From Streptomyces sp. NRRL F-5727 (GTDB lineage Bacteria; Actinomycetota; Actinomycetes; Streptomycetales; Streptomycetaceae): a stretch of 64,000 bases of DNA. The stretch spans positions 1-64,000 of the forward strand of contig NZ_JOGX01000009.1 in assembly GCF_000719555.1 (NCBI RefSeq), read 5' to 3'. Position numbers and translations under genes: made by a program. Every line of letters starts with the position of its first letter. The first letter of the stretch is position 1. The notes beneath the pieces were generated by a model. It was given only the letters and a program-made list of their open reading frames with translations. It made no database searches and was not told the origin of the DNA. Below, piece by piece: positions 32,688-44,385 of this stretch.

Positions 32688-34463
32688 GTGGCAGCACCGA
32701 AGAAGGGCCGAAGGCCGGCGGGGGGACAGAGCCGGCCGGGCCGCGCCCTGGCACTCATTCTGATCGCCATGGTCGCGCTCACCGGCGGCATGTTCTGGTC
32801 GGGGCACACCACCCCGCGCCTCGGCATCGACCTCGCCGGCGGCACGTCGATCACGCTCAAGGCCAAGGCGGAGCCCGGCCAGGAGTCCGCGGTCAACGAG
32901 ACCAACATGAACACGGCGGTCGGCATCATCGAGCGCCGTGTCAACGGTCTCGGCGTCTCCGAGGCCGAGGTCCAGACGCAGGGCCGCGAGAACATCATCG
33001 TCAACATCCCCAAGGGGACGAACGAGAAGCAGGCCCGCGAGCAGGTCGGCACCACCGCCCAGCTCTACTTCCGGCCCGTGCTCACCGTCGCGGCCGCCGC
33101 CCCCGAGGCCGCGCCCACCGCGACCCCCTCGGGCTCGGCCACGCCGAAGCCCTCCGCGTCCGCCTCCGTCGGCGAGAAGAAGTCGGCCACGCCGACCGCC
33201 ACCGCCTCCACCCAGGGCCGCGCGCTCTCCGAGGCCCTCAAGGCCCCGAACGCGACCGGGACGCCCACCCCCACCGGCAGCGCCTCCGCCACGCCGAAGG
33301 CGAGCGCCACCCCGCAGCCGACGCCCAGCGCCGACGCCGCGACCGCCGCGCTCCAGCAGAAGTTCACCACCCTGAACTGCCTGGACCCCAAGCAGCGCAC
33401 CGCCGCCGCCGCGGGCACCAAGCCCGGCGACTCCATCGTCGCCTGCGGCAAGAACGCGATCGGCCAGTGGGAGAAGTACCTCCTCGGCCCCGCCGAGGTC
33501 GAGGGCCGTGACGTCGACGACGCCAAGGCCGCCATCGACCAGCAGAGCGGCCAGTGGATCGTCGACATGACGTTCACGGACGCCGGCTCGAAGAAGTTCC
33601 AGTCGATCACGAGCAAGCTGTCGCAGCAGGCCGAGCCGCAGAACCAGTTCGCCATCGTCCTCGACGGCGAGGTCGTCTCGGCGCCCCGCGTCCAGACCAC
33701 GCTCAGCGCCAACGCGCAGATCTCCGGCAGCTTCAACCAGCAGTCGGCCCAGGACCTCGGCAACATCCTCGCCTACGGCGCCCTGCCGCTCTCCTTCGAC
33801 ACCCAGAGCGTCGACACCGTCACCGCCGCCCTCGGCGGCGAGCAGCTGGAGGCCGGCCTCATCGCCGGCGCCATCGGCCTCGCGCTGGTCATCCTCTACC
33901 TGGTGGTCTACTACCGCGGCCTGTCGTTCATCGCGATCCTCAGCCTCGGCGTCTCCGCCCTGCTCACCTACGTGATCATGTCGCTGCTCGGCCCGGCCAT
34001 CGGCTTCGCGCTGAACCTGCCGGCCGTCTGCGGTGCCATCGTCGCCATCGGCATCACCGCCGACTCGTTCATCGTCTACTTCGAGCGCATCCGTGACGAG
34101 CTCCGCGAGGGCCGCACCCTCCGCCCGGCCGTCGAGCGCGCCTGGCCGCGCGCCCGCCGCACCATCCTGGTCTCCGACTTCGTGTCGTTCCTGGCCGCGG
34201 CCGTGCTCTTCATCGTGACCGTCGGCAAGGTCCAGGGCTTCGCGTTCACGCTCGGCCTCACCACCCTGCTCGACATCGTCGTGGTGTTCCTCTTCACCAA
34301 GCCGCTGATGACGCTGCTCGCCCGCACCAAGTTCTTCGGCGACGGACACCCGTGGTCCGGCCTGGACCCGAAGCGCCTGGGCGCCAAGCCGCCGCTGCGC
34401 CGCACCCGCCGTAACGCCCCCGCCGCCGGCGCCGCCGGCACCGTCGAACCGAAGGAGGCGTGA
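32688..34463 (+). CDS. secD: Protein translocase subunit SecD
   Basis: A 591-aa protein with a first membrane helix at about residues 20-40, the LGIDLAGGTSITL strand motif of the P1 domain, and five further helices in the last 190 residues. Residues about 134-218 form an Ala/Pro/Thr/Ser-rich linker inside the periplasmic domain, an insertion absent from E. coli SecD. With SecF it uses the proton gradient to pull exported proteins outward. GTG 32688 has GGGAGAA upstream; secF starts one base after its stop. Confidence 0.95.
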   Translation: MAAPKKGRRPAGGQSRPGRALALILIAMVALTGGMFWSGHTTPRLGIDLAGGTSITLKAKAEPGQESAVNETNMNTAVGIIERRVNGLGVSEAEVQTQGRENIIVNIPKGTNEKQAREQVGTTAQLYFRPVLTVAAAAPEAAPTATPSGSATPKPSASASVGEKKSATPTATASTQGRALSEALKAPNATGTPTPTGSASATPKASATPQPTPSADAATAALQQKFTTLNCLDPKQRTAAAAGTKPGDSIVACGKNAIGQWEKYLLGPAEVEGRDVDDAKAAIDQQSGQWIVDMTFTDAGSKKFQSITSKLSQQAEPQNQFAIVLDGEVVSAPRVQTTLSANAQISGSFNQQSAQDLGNILAYGALPLSFDTQSVDTVTAALGGEQLEAGLIAGAIGLALVILYLVVYYRGLSFIAILSLGVSALLTYVIMSLLGPAIGFALNLPAVCGAIVAIGITADSFIVYFERIRDELREGRTLRPAVERAWPRARRTILVSDFVSFLAAAVLFIVTVGKVQGFAFTLGLTTLLDIVVVFLFTKPLMTLLARTKFFGDGHPWSGLDPKRLGAKPPLRRTRRNAPAAGAAGTVEPKEA

Positions 34464-34464
34464 G

Positions 34465-35538
34465 ATGTCGAAGCTCGGAGATCTCGGCGCCCGGCTCCAC
34501 CGCGGTGAGGTCGGCTACGACTTCATCGGGAACCGCAAGATCTGGTACGGCCTCTCCGTCCTGATCACCATCACGGCCATCGTCGCCCTGGCCGTCCGCG
34601 GCCTCAACATGGGCATCGAGTTCCAGGGCGGCGCCGTCTTCACCACCCCGAAGTCGGACGTCAGCGTCAGCCAGGCGCAGGAGTACGCGGAGGAGGCGTC
34701 CGGTCACGACGCCATCGTCCAGCAGCTCGGCAACGGCTCCCTGCGCATCCAGGTCGGCGGCCTCGACACCGAGCAGTCCGACCAGGTCCGCACCGAGCTG
34801 GCCAAGGACCTGAACGTCCCCGAGGACAAGATCGCCGCCGAGCTGGTCGGCCCCAGCTGGGGCGAGCAGATCGCCAACAAGGCATGGACCGGCCTCGGCG
34901 TCTTCATGATCCTCGTGGTGATCTACCTGGCCATCGCCTTCGAGTGGAGAATGGCCGTCGCGGCGCTCATCGCGCTGATCCACGACCTCACGATCACGGT
35001 CGGCATCTACTCGCTGGTCGGCTTCGAGGTCACGGTCGGCACGGTGATCGGTCTGCTGACCATCCTCGGCTACTCGCTGTACGACACCGTCGTCGTCTTC
35101 GACTCCCTCAAGGAGCAGACGAAGGACATCACGAAGCAGACCCGCTTCACCTTCAGCGAGATGGCCAACCGCTCCATCAACGGCACCCTGGTCCGCTCCA
35201 TCAACACCACCGTCGTGGCGCTGCTGCCCGTCGCGGGCCTGCTCTTCATCGGCGGCGGCGTCCTCGGCGCCGGCATGCTGAACGACATCTCGCTGTCGCT
35301 CTTCGTGGGTCTGGCCGCCGGTGCCTACTCCTCGATCTTCATCGCCACCCCGCTCGTCGCCGACCTCAAGGAGCGCGAGCCGGCCATGAAGGCGCTGAGG
35401 AAGCGGGTGCTGGCCAAGCGCGCCTCCGCCGCCGCCCGCGGCGAGGACGGCCTGGACGAGGGCACCGGCGTCGCCGAGACCGCCGTCGTCGGGCCGCGTG
35501 CCGCCCGCCGCGGCCGAGCCCAGGAGCCGCGCCGGTGA
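34465..35538 (+). CDS. secF: Protein translocase subunit SecF
   Basis: A 357-aa RND-type protein with a first helix at about residues 30-48, the GIEFQGGAVF motif of the external domain, and five helices at about 140-300, including TILGYSLYDTVVVFD. The C-terminus is a basic and Glu/Gly-rich cytoplasmic tail. AAGGAGG lies just upstream of ATG 34465. Its stop overlaps the apt start (GTGA at 35535-35538), so a nucleotide-salvage gene is coupled to secretion genes, as in many actinobacteria. Confidence 0.95.
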   Translation: MSKLGDLGARLHRGEVGYDFIGNRKIWYGLSVLITITAIVALAVRGLNMGIEFQGGAVFTTPKSDVSVSQAQEYAEEASGHDAIVQQLGNGSLRIQVGGLDTEQSDQVRTELAKDLNVPEDKIAAELVGPSWGEQIANKAWTGLGVFMILVVIYLAIAFEWRMAVAALIALIHDLTITVGIYSLVGFEVTVGTVIGLLTILGYSLYDTVVVFDSLKEQTKDITKQTRFTFSEMANRSINGTLVRSINTTVVALLPVAGLLFIGGGVLGAGMLNDISLSLFVGLAAGAYSSIFIATPLVADLKEREPAMKALRKRVLAKRASAAARGEDGLDEGTGVAETAVVGPRAARRGRAQEPRR

Positions 35539-36086
35539 CGGCCGAGGCCCAGGACGCGACCGGCCTGCTGCTCAGCCGGATCCGTGACGTCCCCGACTAC
35601 CCGAAGCCGGGCGTGCTGTTCAAGGACATCACCCCGCTGCTCGCGGACCCGGAGGCGTTCACGGTCCTCACCGACACCCTCGCCGCGCTGTGCACCGCGC
35701 ACGGCGCGACGAAGATCGTCGGTCTGGAGGCCCGCGGCTTCATCCTCGCCGCGCCGGTCGCCGTCCGCGCGGGCCTGGGCTTCATCCCGGTCCGCAAGGC
35801 CGGCAAGCTGCCCGGGGCCACGCTCCGCCAAGCGTACGAGCTGGAGTACGGCACCGCCGAGATCGAGGTGCACGCCGAGGACCTGGCCGCGGGCGACCGC
35901 GTCATGGTCATCGACGACGTCCTCGCCACCGGCGGCACCGCCGAGGCGTCCCTCGAGCTCATCCGCCGCGCGGGCGCCGAGGTGGCGGGCGTCGCGGTCC
36001 TCATGGAGCTCGGCTTCCTCCCGGGCCGCGCCCGGCTGGAGCCCGCCCTCCGGGGCGCTCCGCTCACCGCGCTGATCACCGTCTGA
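35535..36086 (+). CDS. apt: Adenine phosphoribosyltransferase
   Basis: A 183-aa type I phosphoribosyltransferase. The opening IRDVPDYPKPGVLFKDITPLL is diagnostic for Apt, and the PRPP-binding loop is VMVIDDVLATGGTA (about residues 117-130). It converts adenine plus PRPP to AMP. It overlaps secF by 4 nt and is followed by a strong terminator. relA lies next and probably has its own promoter. Confidence 0.95.
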   Translation: MTAEAQDATGLLLSRIRDVPDYPKPGVLFKDITPLLADPEAFTVLTDTLAALCTAHGATKIVGLEARGFILAAPVAVRAGLGFIPVRKAGKLPGATLRQAYELEYGTAEIEVHAEDLAAGDRVMVIDDVLATGGTAEASLELIRRAGAEVAGVAVLMELGFLPGRARLEPALRGAPLTALITV

Positions 36087-36120
36087 GACGCGTCCGGAAC
36101 GGATCCATCGGATTCCGGCC

Positions 36121-36152
36121 AGGGGCGCCCCGGGAATTCCCGGGGCGCCCCT
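36121..36152. terminator. Perfect 32-bp palindrome terminator after apt
   Basis: Arms 36121-36134 and 36139-36152 are exact complements with an AATT centre, followed by CGCGTTTG. It ends the secDF-apt transcript. Confidence 0.85.
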
Positions 36153-36330
36153 CGCGTTTGTCCCGGTACGTCCCCGCGAGGGGCCGGAGAAGCGGCCCCG
36201 GGCCCCGGCCCGTCCCCCGGCCGCGTGAGCACGGGCCGTCATGGCTCGATACGATGGCCTTTCCGGGCCTGACCGGGGGACCCGGAACCTCCCCCAGACC
36301 CCGTCCGGGGGGACCCCAGAGGAGCGCTCT

Positions 36331-38781
<2,451 letters not shown>

Positions 38782-38802
38782 CGGGAGACCGGGGGGGAAG
38801 GG

Positions 38803-39098
38803 ATGACGGACGGGAACCTGACGGGGCAGACCCTCAGGGACCGCTACGAGCCGATCGAGCAGATCGGCGGCGGCATGGGCGAGGTGTAACCGAGACCGGG
38901 CACGAACGGGAGGCCGTCGAGATCCTGGAGCTCGCCTTCCAGCAGACCCACAAGCGCTTCGGCCCCGAGGCGGTCATGATCTGCCGGCGCCTCGCCGAGC
39001 TCCTGGAGGCCGCCGGGAACCACGCCCAGGCGTGCGAGGTCCTCCGCCACGCCCTCGACACCCTGGAGGGCGGGGAACGGCCCCCGGCCGTCTCCTAG
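38803..39098 (+). pseudogene. Remnant of a Ser/Thr protein kinase with C-terminal TPR-like repeat
   Basis: ATG 38803, preceded by a GGGGGGGAAGGG run, opens a 28-codon frame reading ...GQTLRDRYEPIEQIGGGMGEV then TAA at 38887-38889. This is the start of a bacterial Ser/Thr kinase up to the glycine-rich loop, one residue short. Directly after, in a different frame, 38889-39098 encodes EAVEILELAFQQTHKRFGPE...ACEVLRHALDTLEG, a helix pair like the TPR tail of such kinases. The kinase core and everything between is missing. I read this as an internal deletion with frame loss. The two parts could also be unrelated. Confidence 0.6.
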
Positions 39099-39120
39099 CC
39101 GCCGCGCACGGAGCCACGAG

Positions 39121-39152
39121 GAAGGGCCCCCGGCACACGCCGGGGGCCCTTC
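39121..39152. terminator. Perfect 14-bp bidirectional terminator
   Basis: Arms 39121-39134 and 39139-39152 are exact complements with an ACAC loop. It serves the relA side and the convergent DUF349 gene. Confidence 0.85.
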
Positions 39153-39174
39153 TCGCAGCCGTACGTCGGACGGG

Positions 39175-40404
39175 TCAGCCGCCGAACTCCTGGAGACCCT
39201 TCAGGGCCTGGTCCAGCAGGGCCTGGCGGCCCTCCAGCTCCTTGGCGAGCTTGTCCGCCTTGGCGTCGTTGCCGGCCGCGCGGGCCGCGTCGATCTGCTT
39301 GCGCAGCTTCTCGACGGCGTCCTGGAGCTGGCCGGTCAGACCCGCGGCACGCGCGCGTGCCTCCGGGTTGGTGCGGCGCCACTCGGCCTCCTCGGCCTCC
39401 TGGATCGCCCGCTCCACCGCCTGCATCCGGCCCTCCACCTTCGGGCGGGCGTCGCGCGGCACGTGGCCGATGGCCTCCCAGCGCTCGTTGACGGCGCGGA
39501 AGGCGGCGCGGGCGGCCTTCAGGTCCGTCACCGGGAGCAGCTTCTCGGCCTCGCCGGCCAGCTCCTCCTTCAGCTTCAGGTTCTCGGTCTGCTCCGCGTC
39601 ACGCTCGGCGAAGACCCCGGAACGGGCGGCGAAGAAGACGTCCTGGGCGCCGCGGAAGCGGTTCCACAGGTCGTCCTCGTGCTCGCGCTGGGCCCGGCCC
39701 GCCGCCTTCCAGTCGGCCATCAGCTCGCGGTAGCGGGCCGCGGTCGCACCCCAGTCGGTCGAGTTCTGCAGCGCCTCGGCCTCGGCGACCAGACGCTCCT
39801 TCGCCTTCCGGGCGTCCTCGCGCTGCGCGTCGAGCTGGGCGAAGTGCGCCTTCCGGCGCTTGGAGAAGGCCGAGCGGGCGTGCGAGAAGCGGTGCCACAG
39901 CTCGTCGTCGGACTTCCGGTCGAGCCGGGGGAGGCCCTTCCAGGTGTCCACCAGCGACCGCAGCCGCTCGCCGGCCGCCCGCCACTGCTCGCTCTGGGCC
40001 AGCTCCTCCGCCTCGGTGACCAGCGCCTCCTTGGCGGCACGCGCCTCGTCGGCCTGCTTGGCCTTCTGCGCCTTGCGCTCCTCGCGGCGCGACTCCACCG
40101 ACTCCGCGAGCTTGTCCAGGCGGGCCGAGAGCGCGGCCAGGTCGCCGACGGCGTGGTGCTCGTCGACCTGGTGCCGGATGTGCTCGATCGCCGTCTGGGC
40201 GTCCTTCGCCGAGAGGTCGGTGGTCTTCACCCGCTTCTCGAGGAGGCCGATCTCGACAACCAGGCCCTCGTACTTGCGCTCGAAGTAGGCCAGCGCCTCC
40301 TCGGGAGTGCCCGCCTGCCAGGATCCGACGACCTTCTCACCCTCGGCCGTCCGCACGTACACGGTGCCCGTCTCGTCGACACGGCCCCACGGGTCGCTGC
40401 TCAC
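39175..40404 (-). CDS. DUF349 coiled-coil protein
   Basis: A 409-aa, almost entirely helical and highly charged protein with at least three DUF349 repeats, recognisable by W...R...D..LW.RF patterns (DELWHRFSHARSAF near 165, DDLWNRFRGAQDVF near 245, and a related repeat near 315). The N-terminal 30 residues hold a beta-rich DETGTVYVRTAEGEKVVGSW segment. The function of DUF349 is not established; ribosome or nucleic-acid binding has been suggested by context only. The start is GTG at 40404 with GGAGG upstream. It lies in the same orientation as the cyclophilin gene 226 nt away. Confidence 0.88.
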   Translation of the reverse strand: MSSDPWGRVDETGTVYVRTAEGEKVVGSWQAGTPEEALAYFERKYEGLVVEIGLLEKRVKTTDLSAKDAQTAIEHIRHQVDEHHAVGDLAALSARLDKLAESVESRREERKAQKAKQADEARAAKEALVTEAEELAQSEQWRAAGERLRSLVDTWKGLPRLDRKSDDELWHRFSHARSAFSKRRKAHFAQLDAQREDARKAKERLVAEAEALQNSTDWGATAARYRELMADWKAAGRAQREHEDDLWNRFRGAQDVFFAARSGVFAERDAEQTENLKLKEELAGEAEKLLPVTDLKAARAAFRAVNERWEAIGHVPRDARPKVEGRMQAVERAIQEAEEAEWRRTNPEARARAAGLTGQLQDAVEKLRKQIDAARAAGNDAKADKLAKELEGRQALLDQALKGLQEFGG

Positions 40405-40630
40405 AGCGCCTCCTCACCATGATGCCCTCCACGGGTGGTGACCCCCGGGCATCGTCCACAGTTCCTGGGCGGGCCTCGCCCGCCTTCGCGGCGCGCCCGA
40501 CGGATCGGACCGCACCGCACAACGCCAATCTAGGCGAACGGCGGCCCGGCTGTCCGCACTCAGCGCGACCGAAATTCCACGGTCACGTGCGTGCGGACCT
40601 CCGGGCCGCCGTCCTGCGGAGCGCCCCGCC

Positions 40631-41383
40631 TCACTTCGCGGAGACGGTCGCCTTCTCGATGGTGACCGGCTTCTTCGGGGCGCCGTCGCCCTGACCGCCC
40701 TCGACGCCGGCCGCGCCGACCTTCTGCACCGCCGCCAGACCGGCCGCGTCGATCGTGCCGAAGGGGGTGTACTGCGGCGGCAGCTTCGAGTCCTTGTAGA
40801 CGAGGAAGAACTGCGAGCCGCCGGTGCCCGGCTGCCCGGTGTTGGCCATGGCGACCGTGCCCGCCTTGTACGTGACCTTGCCGTCGGCGCCCGGCTTGCC
40901 CAGGGCGTCGAGGTTCTCGTCCGGGATGGTGTAGCCGGGGCCGCCCATGCCGGTGCCCTCCGGGTCGCCGCACTGGAGGACGAAGATCCCGGCGGTGGTG
41001 AGCCGGTGGCACTTCGTACCGTCGAAGTACTTCTTGTCGGCGAGGTGCTTGAAGGAGTTCACCGTCCGCGGGGTCTTCGCCGCGTCCATGCTGACGGTGA
41101 TGGCGCCCTCGTTGGTCTTCAGGGCGAAGTCGTACGTGCCCTTCGCCTCGATGCCCATCTTCGGCTCGCCGCTCGCCGCCTCCGTCTCGGTGCTCTTGGC
41201 GTCGTCCCCGAGGAACTGCACCGAGGCGTACACCGCGCCGCCGGCCGCGAGCACCACCGCGAGGGAGGCCGCGATCACCGTGTTGCGCCGCTTGGTCTTG
41301 CGCTGCGCCTCCGCCCGTCGCTGCTGCTGGCGCGCGTACTTGTCCCTGGCGAGCTGCCGCCGCCGCTGATCGCTGGTGACCAC
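40631..41383 (-). CDS. Membrane-anchored cyclophilin-type peptidyl-prolyl isomerase
   Basis: A 250-aa protein with a basic, Gln/Arg-rich cytoplasmic N-terminus (about 1-35), one membrane helix (about 36-53) and an external cyclophilin domain with the HRLTT...LQCGDPEGTG, MANTGQPGTGGSQFF and TPFGTID motifs. It has a Cys in the position of the usual Phe or Gly near the His (KCHR). It should assist folding of exported proteins. The start is the GTG at 41383. It is divergent from the MBL gene at 41538. Confidence 0.9.
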   Translation of the reverse strand: MVTSDQRRRQLARDKYARQQQRRAEAQRKTKRRNTVIAASLAVVLAAGGAVYASVQFLGDDAKSTETEAASGEPKMGIEAKGTYDFALKTNEGAITVSMDAAKTPRTVNSFKHLADKKYFDGTKCHRLTTAGIFVLQCGDPEGTGMGGPGYTIPDENLDALGKPGADGKVTYKAGTVAMANTGQPGTGGSQFFLVYKDSKLPPQYTPFGTIDAAGLAAVQKVGAAGVEGGQGDGAPKKPVTIEKATVSAK

Positions 41384-41537
41384 CGGGTCCGCTCCCTCTC
41401 GTTCGTGTGTTCCTGTCCTGGCCGGATGTGCCCGTACCGTATACGGGTTGGCTGTGGAATACGCACCGCCGGTAGGCTCTGATCTGCTGCATTCCGCGAG
41501 ACCGCAGCCAACTGCCGGACGACACAGAAGGACGATC

Positions 41538-42245
41538 GTGCTGATTGCCGGGTTCCCCGCCGGGGCCTGGGGCACCAACTGCTACGTGGTCGCCCCCGCC
41601 GCAGGCGAGGAGTGCGTCATCATCGACCCGGGCCACCAGGCCGCCCAGGGAGTCGAGGAGACGCTGAAGAAGCATCGGCTCAAGCCCGTCGCGGTGGTCC
41701 TCACCCATGGCCACATCGACCACGTCGCCTCCGTCGTCCCGGTCTGCGGCGCCCATGACGTACCCGCGTGGATCCACCCCGCCGACCGGTACATGATGAG
41801 CGACCCGGAGAAGGCCCTCGGCCGCTCCATCGGGATGCCGCTCATGGGCGAGCTGACCGTCGGCGAGCCGGACGACGTGCACGAGCTCACCGACGGGGCC
41901 GCGCTGAAGCTCGCGGGCATGGACTTCTCGGTCGCCCACGCGCCCGGCCATACCAAGGGGTCGGTGACCTTCCGGACGCCGGAGACCTCGGAGATCCCCT
42001 CCGTGTTCTTCTCCGGCGACCTGCTGTTCGCCGGCTCCATCGGACGCACCGACCTGCCCGGCGGTGACATGGACGAGATGCTCGCGTCGCTGACCCGTGT
42101 GGTCCTGCCGCTCGACAACTCGACCGTCGTCCTGTCCGGCCACGGTCCCCAGACGACCATCGGCCAGGAGCGCGCCACCAACCCGTATCTGCGGCAGGTG
42201 GCCTCCGGCTTCGGGAGCACGGACGCTCCCCGACGAGGAATGTGA
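41538..42245 (+). CDS. MBL-fold hydrolase, glyoxalase II-like
   Basis: A 235-aa metallo-beta-lactamase-fold protein with the zinc motif LTHGHIDHV near residues 56-64, further ligands in APGHTKGS (His) and FSGDLLF (Asp), and the final [13 protein letters not shown]. This is the arrangement of glyoxalase II. It lies between the isomerase and hisS, as does Rv2581c in mycobacteria. The thiol cofactor in actinobacteria would be mycothiol rather than glutathione; the substrate remains open. GTG 41538 has AGAAGGA upstream. Confidence 0.87.
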   Translation: MLIAGFPAGAWGTNCYVVAPAAGEECVIIDPGHQAAQGVEETLKKHRLKPVAVVLTHGHIDHVASVVPVCGAHDVPAWIHPADRYMMSDPEKALGRSIGMPLMGELTVGEPDDVHELTDGAALKLAGMDFSVAHAPGHTKGSVTFRTPETSEIPSVFFSGDLLFAGSIGRTDLPGGDMDEMLASLTRVVLPLDNSTVVLSGHGPQTTIGQERATNPYLRQVASGFGSTDAPRRGM

Positions 42246-42255
42246 CGAGACTTCC

Positions 42256-43518
42256 GTGAGCACCTTCAAGGCCCCCAAGGGCACGTACGACCTGATCCCG
42301 CCGTTCTCCGCGACCTACCTGGCGGTCCGGGACGCGATCGCCGCCCCGGTGCGACGGGCCGGCTACGGCTATGTCGAGACCCCCGGCTTCGAGGACGTGA
42401 ACCTCTTCGCCCGCGGTGTCGGCGAGTCCACCGACATCGTGACCAAGGAGATGTACGCCTTCGAGACCAAGGGCGGCAGCAAGCTGGCCCTCCGTCCCGA
42501 GGGCACCGCCTCCGTGCTGCGCGCGGCCCTGGAGGCCAGCCTGCACAAGCAGGGCAACCTGCCGGTCAAGCTCTGGTACTCGGGCTCCTACTACCGGTAC
42601 GAGCGTCCGCAGAAGGGCCGCTACCGCCACTTCTCGCAGGTCGGCGCCGAGGCGATCGGCGCCGAGGACCCGGCCCTGGACGCCGAGCTGATCATCCTGG
42701 CCGACGAGGCGTACCGCTCGCTCGGCCTGCGGAACTTCCGCATCCTGCTGAACTCGCTCGGCGACAAGGAGTGCCGCCCCGTCTACCGCGAGGCCCTGCA
42801 GACCTTCCTGCGCGGCCTCGACCTCGACGAGGAGACCCTGCGCCGCGCCGAGATCAACCCGCTGCGGGTCCTCGACGACAAGCGGGCCGACGTGCAGAAG
42901 CAGCTCGTCGACGCGCCGCTGCTCCGCGACTACCTGTGCGACGCCTGCAAGGAGTACCACGAGCAGGTCCGCGAGCTGATCACCGCCGCCGGCGTCGTCT
43001 TCGAGGACGACCCGAAGCTGGTCCGCGGCCTCGACTACTACACCCGGACCACCTTCGAGTTCGTCCACGACGGCCTCGGCTCCCAGTCCGCCGTCGGCGG
43101 CGGCGGCCGGTACGACGGCCTCTCCGAGATGATCGGCGGCCCCTCGCTGCCGTCCGTCGGCTGGGCACTCGGCGTGGACCGCACGGTCCTGGCCCTGGAG
43201 GCGGAGGGCGTCGAGCTGGACCTGCCCGCCACCACCAGCGTCTTCGCGGTGGCCCTCGGCGAGGAGGCGCGCCGCGTCCTCTTCGGCAAGGTCACCGAGC
43301 TGCGCCGGGCGGGGATCGCCGCCGACTTCGCCTTCGGCGGCAAGGGCCTGAAGGCGGCGATGAAGGCGGCGAACCGCAGCGGCGCCCGCTTCGCCCTCGT
43401 CGCGGGCGAGCGGGACCTCGCCGAGGGCGTCGTCCAGCTCAAGGACATGGAGTCCGGCGAGCAGCGCGCGGTCGCCCTGGACGGTGTCCTGGACGCGGTC
43501 CGCGAGCAGCTCGGCTGA
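42256..43518 (+). CDS. hisS: Histidine-tRNA ligase
   Basis: A 420-aa class II synthetase. Motif 1 lies after [14 protein letters not shown], motif 2 is [23 protein letters not shown], the histidine-A loop is [13 protein letters not shown] and motif 3 is [10 protein letters not shown]. The C-terminal 95 residues are the anticodon-binding domain. It charges tRNA-His. GTG 42256 starts 10 nt after the MBL gene, so the two are likely cotranscribed. A hairpin terminator follows. Confidence 0.96.
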   Translation: MSTFKAPKGTYDLIPPFSATYLAVRDAIAAPVRRAGYGYVETPGFEDVNLFARGVGESTDIVTKEMYAFETKGGSKLALRPEGTASVLRAALEASLHKQGNLPVKLWYSGSYYRYERPQKGRYRHFSQVGAEAIGAEDPALDAELIILADEAYRSLGLRNFRILLNSLGDKECRPVYREALQTFLRGLDLDEETLRRAEINPLRVLDDKRADVQKQLVDAPLLRDYLCDACKEYHEQVRELITAAGVVFEDDPKLVRGLDYYTRTTFEFVHDGLGSQSAVGGGGRYDGLSEMIGGPSLPSVGWALGVDRTVLALEAEGVELDLPATTSVFAVALGEEARRVLFGKVTELRRAGIAADFAFGGKGLKAAMKAANRSGARFALVAGERDLAEGVVQLKDMESGEQRAVALDGVLDAVREQLG

Positions 43519-43530
43519 GCTTCGCACCCG

Positions 43531-43572
43531 CGGGAGGGGCCCGGTCCGCCGTGCGCGGCCGGGTCCCTCCCG
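43531..43572 (+). terminator. Hairpin terminator after hisS
   Basis: CGGGAGGG (43531-43538) pairs with CCCTCCCG (43565-43572), with an inner CCCGG/CCGGG pairing. It begins 13 nt after the hisS stop. Confidence 0.7.
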
Positions 43573-43724
43573 TGTCCGGTCCTCCCGCCGGGCGACCCGC
43601 CGGGACCTCCGGCCGCCGACCGGGGCCGTCCGGCCCTTATCCCGTACGAACGCTCGCCCGTATACCCCTTGTTGCAGAATGTCCGTGGCCACAAGGCCGG
43701 CGAGCGAGTGAGAAGGCGACAGGC

Positions 43725-44339
43725 ATGACGAAAGCCGACGCGGAGGCGACGGGCACGGCGGGCACGATCGGCGCGAGCAAGGGCCTCGCCTGGCTGCTGG
43801 TGATCACCGGGGCGGCCGGACTGCTCGCCGCCTGGGTCATCACCCTCGACAAGTTCAAGCTCCTGGAGGACCCGAACTTCGTCCCCGGGTGCAGCCTGAA
43901 CCCCATCGTGTCCTGCGGGAACATCATGAAGAGCGAGCAGGCGTCGGTCTTCGGCTTCCCGAACCCCATGCTCGGCCTGGTCACCTACGGCATGGTGATC
44001 GCGATCGGCGTCGGCCTCCTCGCCGGCGCCCGCTACCGCCGCTGGTACTGGCTCGGCCTCAACGCCGGCACCCTCTTCGGCGTCGGGTTCTGCGCCTGGC
44101 TGACGCAGCAGTCCCTGTACGAGATCAACTCGCTCTGCCTGTGGTGCTGCCTCGCCTGGGCCGCCACCATCGTCATGTTCTGGTACGTGACCTCGCACAA
44201 CGTCCGCGCCGGAGTCATCCCCGCCCCGGCCGGGGTGCGGACCTTCTTCGCCGAGTTCACCTGGATCCTGCCCGTCCTGCACCTCGGGATCATCGGCATG
44301 CTGATCCTCACCCGCTGGTGGGACTTCTGGACCGGGTGA
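43725..44339 (+). CDS. Vitamin K epoxide reductase (VKOR) family protein
   Basis: A 204-aa membrane protein with about five helices. Between helices 1 and 2 an external loop carries two Cys (C of PGCSLNP and of VSCGN), and later the membrane-embedded CLWC pair gives the quinone-reactive disulfide. In actinobacteria VKOR replaces DsbB and re-oxidises a DsbA-like partner outside the membrane. No thioredoxin domain is fused, and no partner lies adjacent. ATG 43725 has GAAGG upstream. Confidence 0.92.
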   Translation: MTKADAEATGTAGTIGASKGLAWLLVITGAAGLLAAWVITLDKFKLLEDPNFVPGCSLNPIVSCGNIMKSEQASVFGFPNPMLGLVTYGMVIAIGVGLLAGARYRRWYWLGLNAGTLFGVGFCAWLTQQSLYEINSLCLWCCLAWAATIVMFWYVTSHNVRAGVIPAPAGVRTFFAEFTWILPVLHLGIIGMLILTRWWDFWTG

Positions 44340-44354
44340 CCGCGCCCGCCCGGC

Positions 44355-44377
44355 TTGTCGGTGGCGTGACCTAGGCT
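44355..44377 (+). promoter_or_regulatory. RecA-NDp (PafBC-type) promoter of rarA
   Basis: TTGTCGGTG (44355-44363), 8 nt, TAGGCT (44372-44377) matches TTGTCRGTG-N8-TANNNT at every defined base. The expected start of transcription falls at about 44384-44386, at the GTG that begins the rarA frame. Confidence 0.85.
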
Positions 44378-44385
44378 TCATGGAC

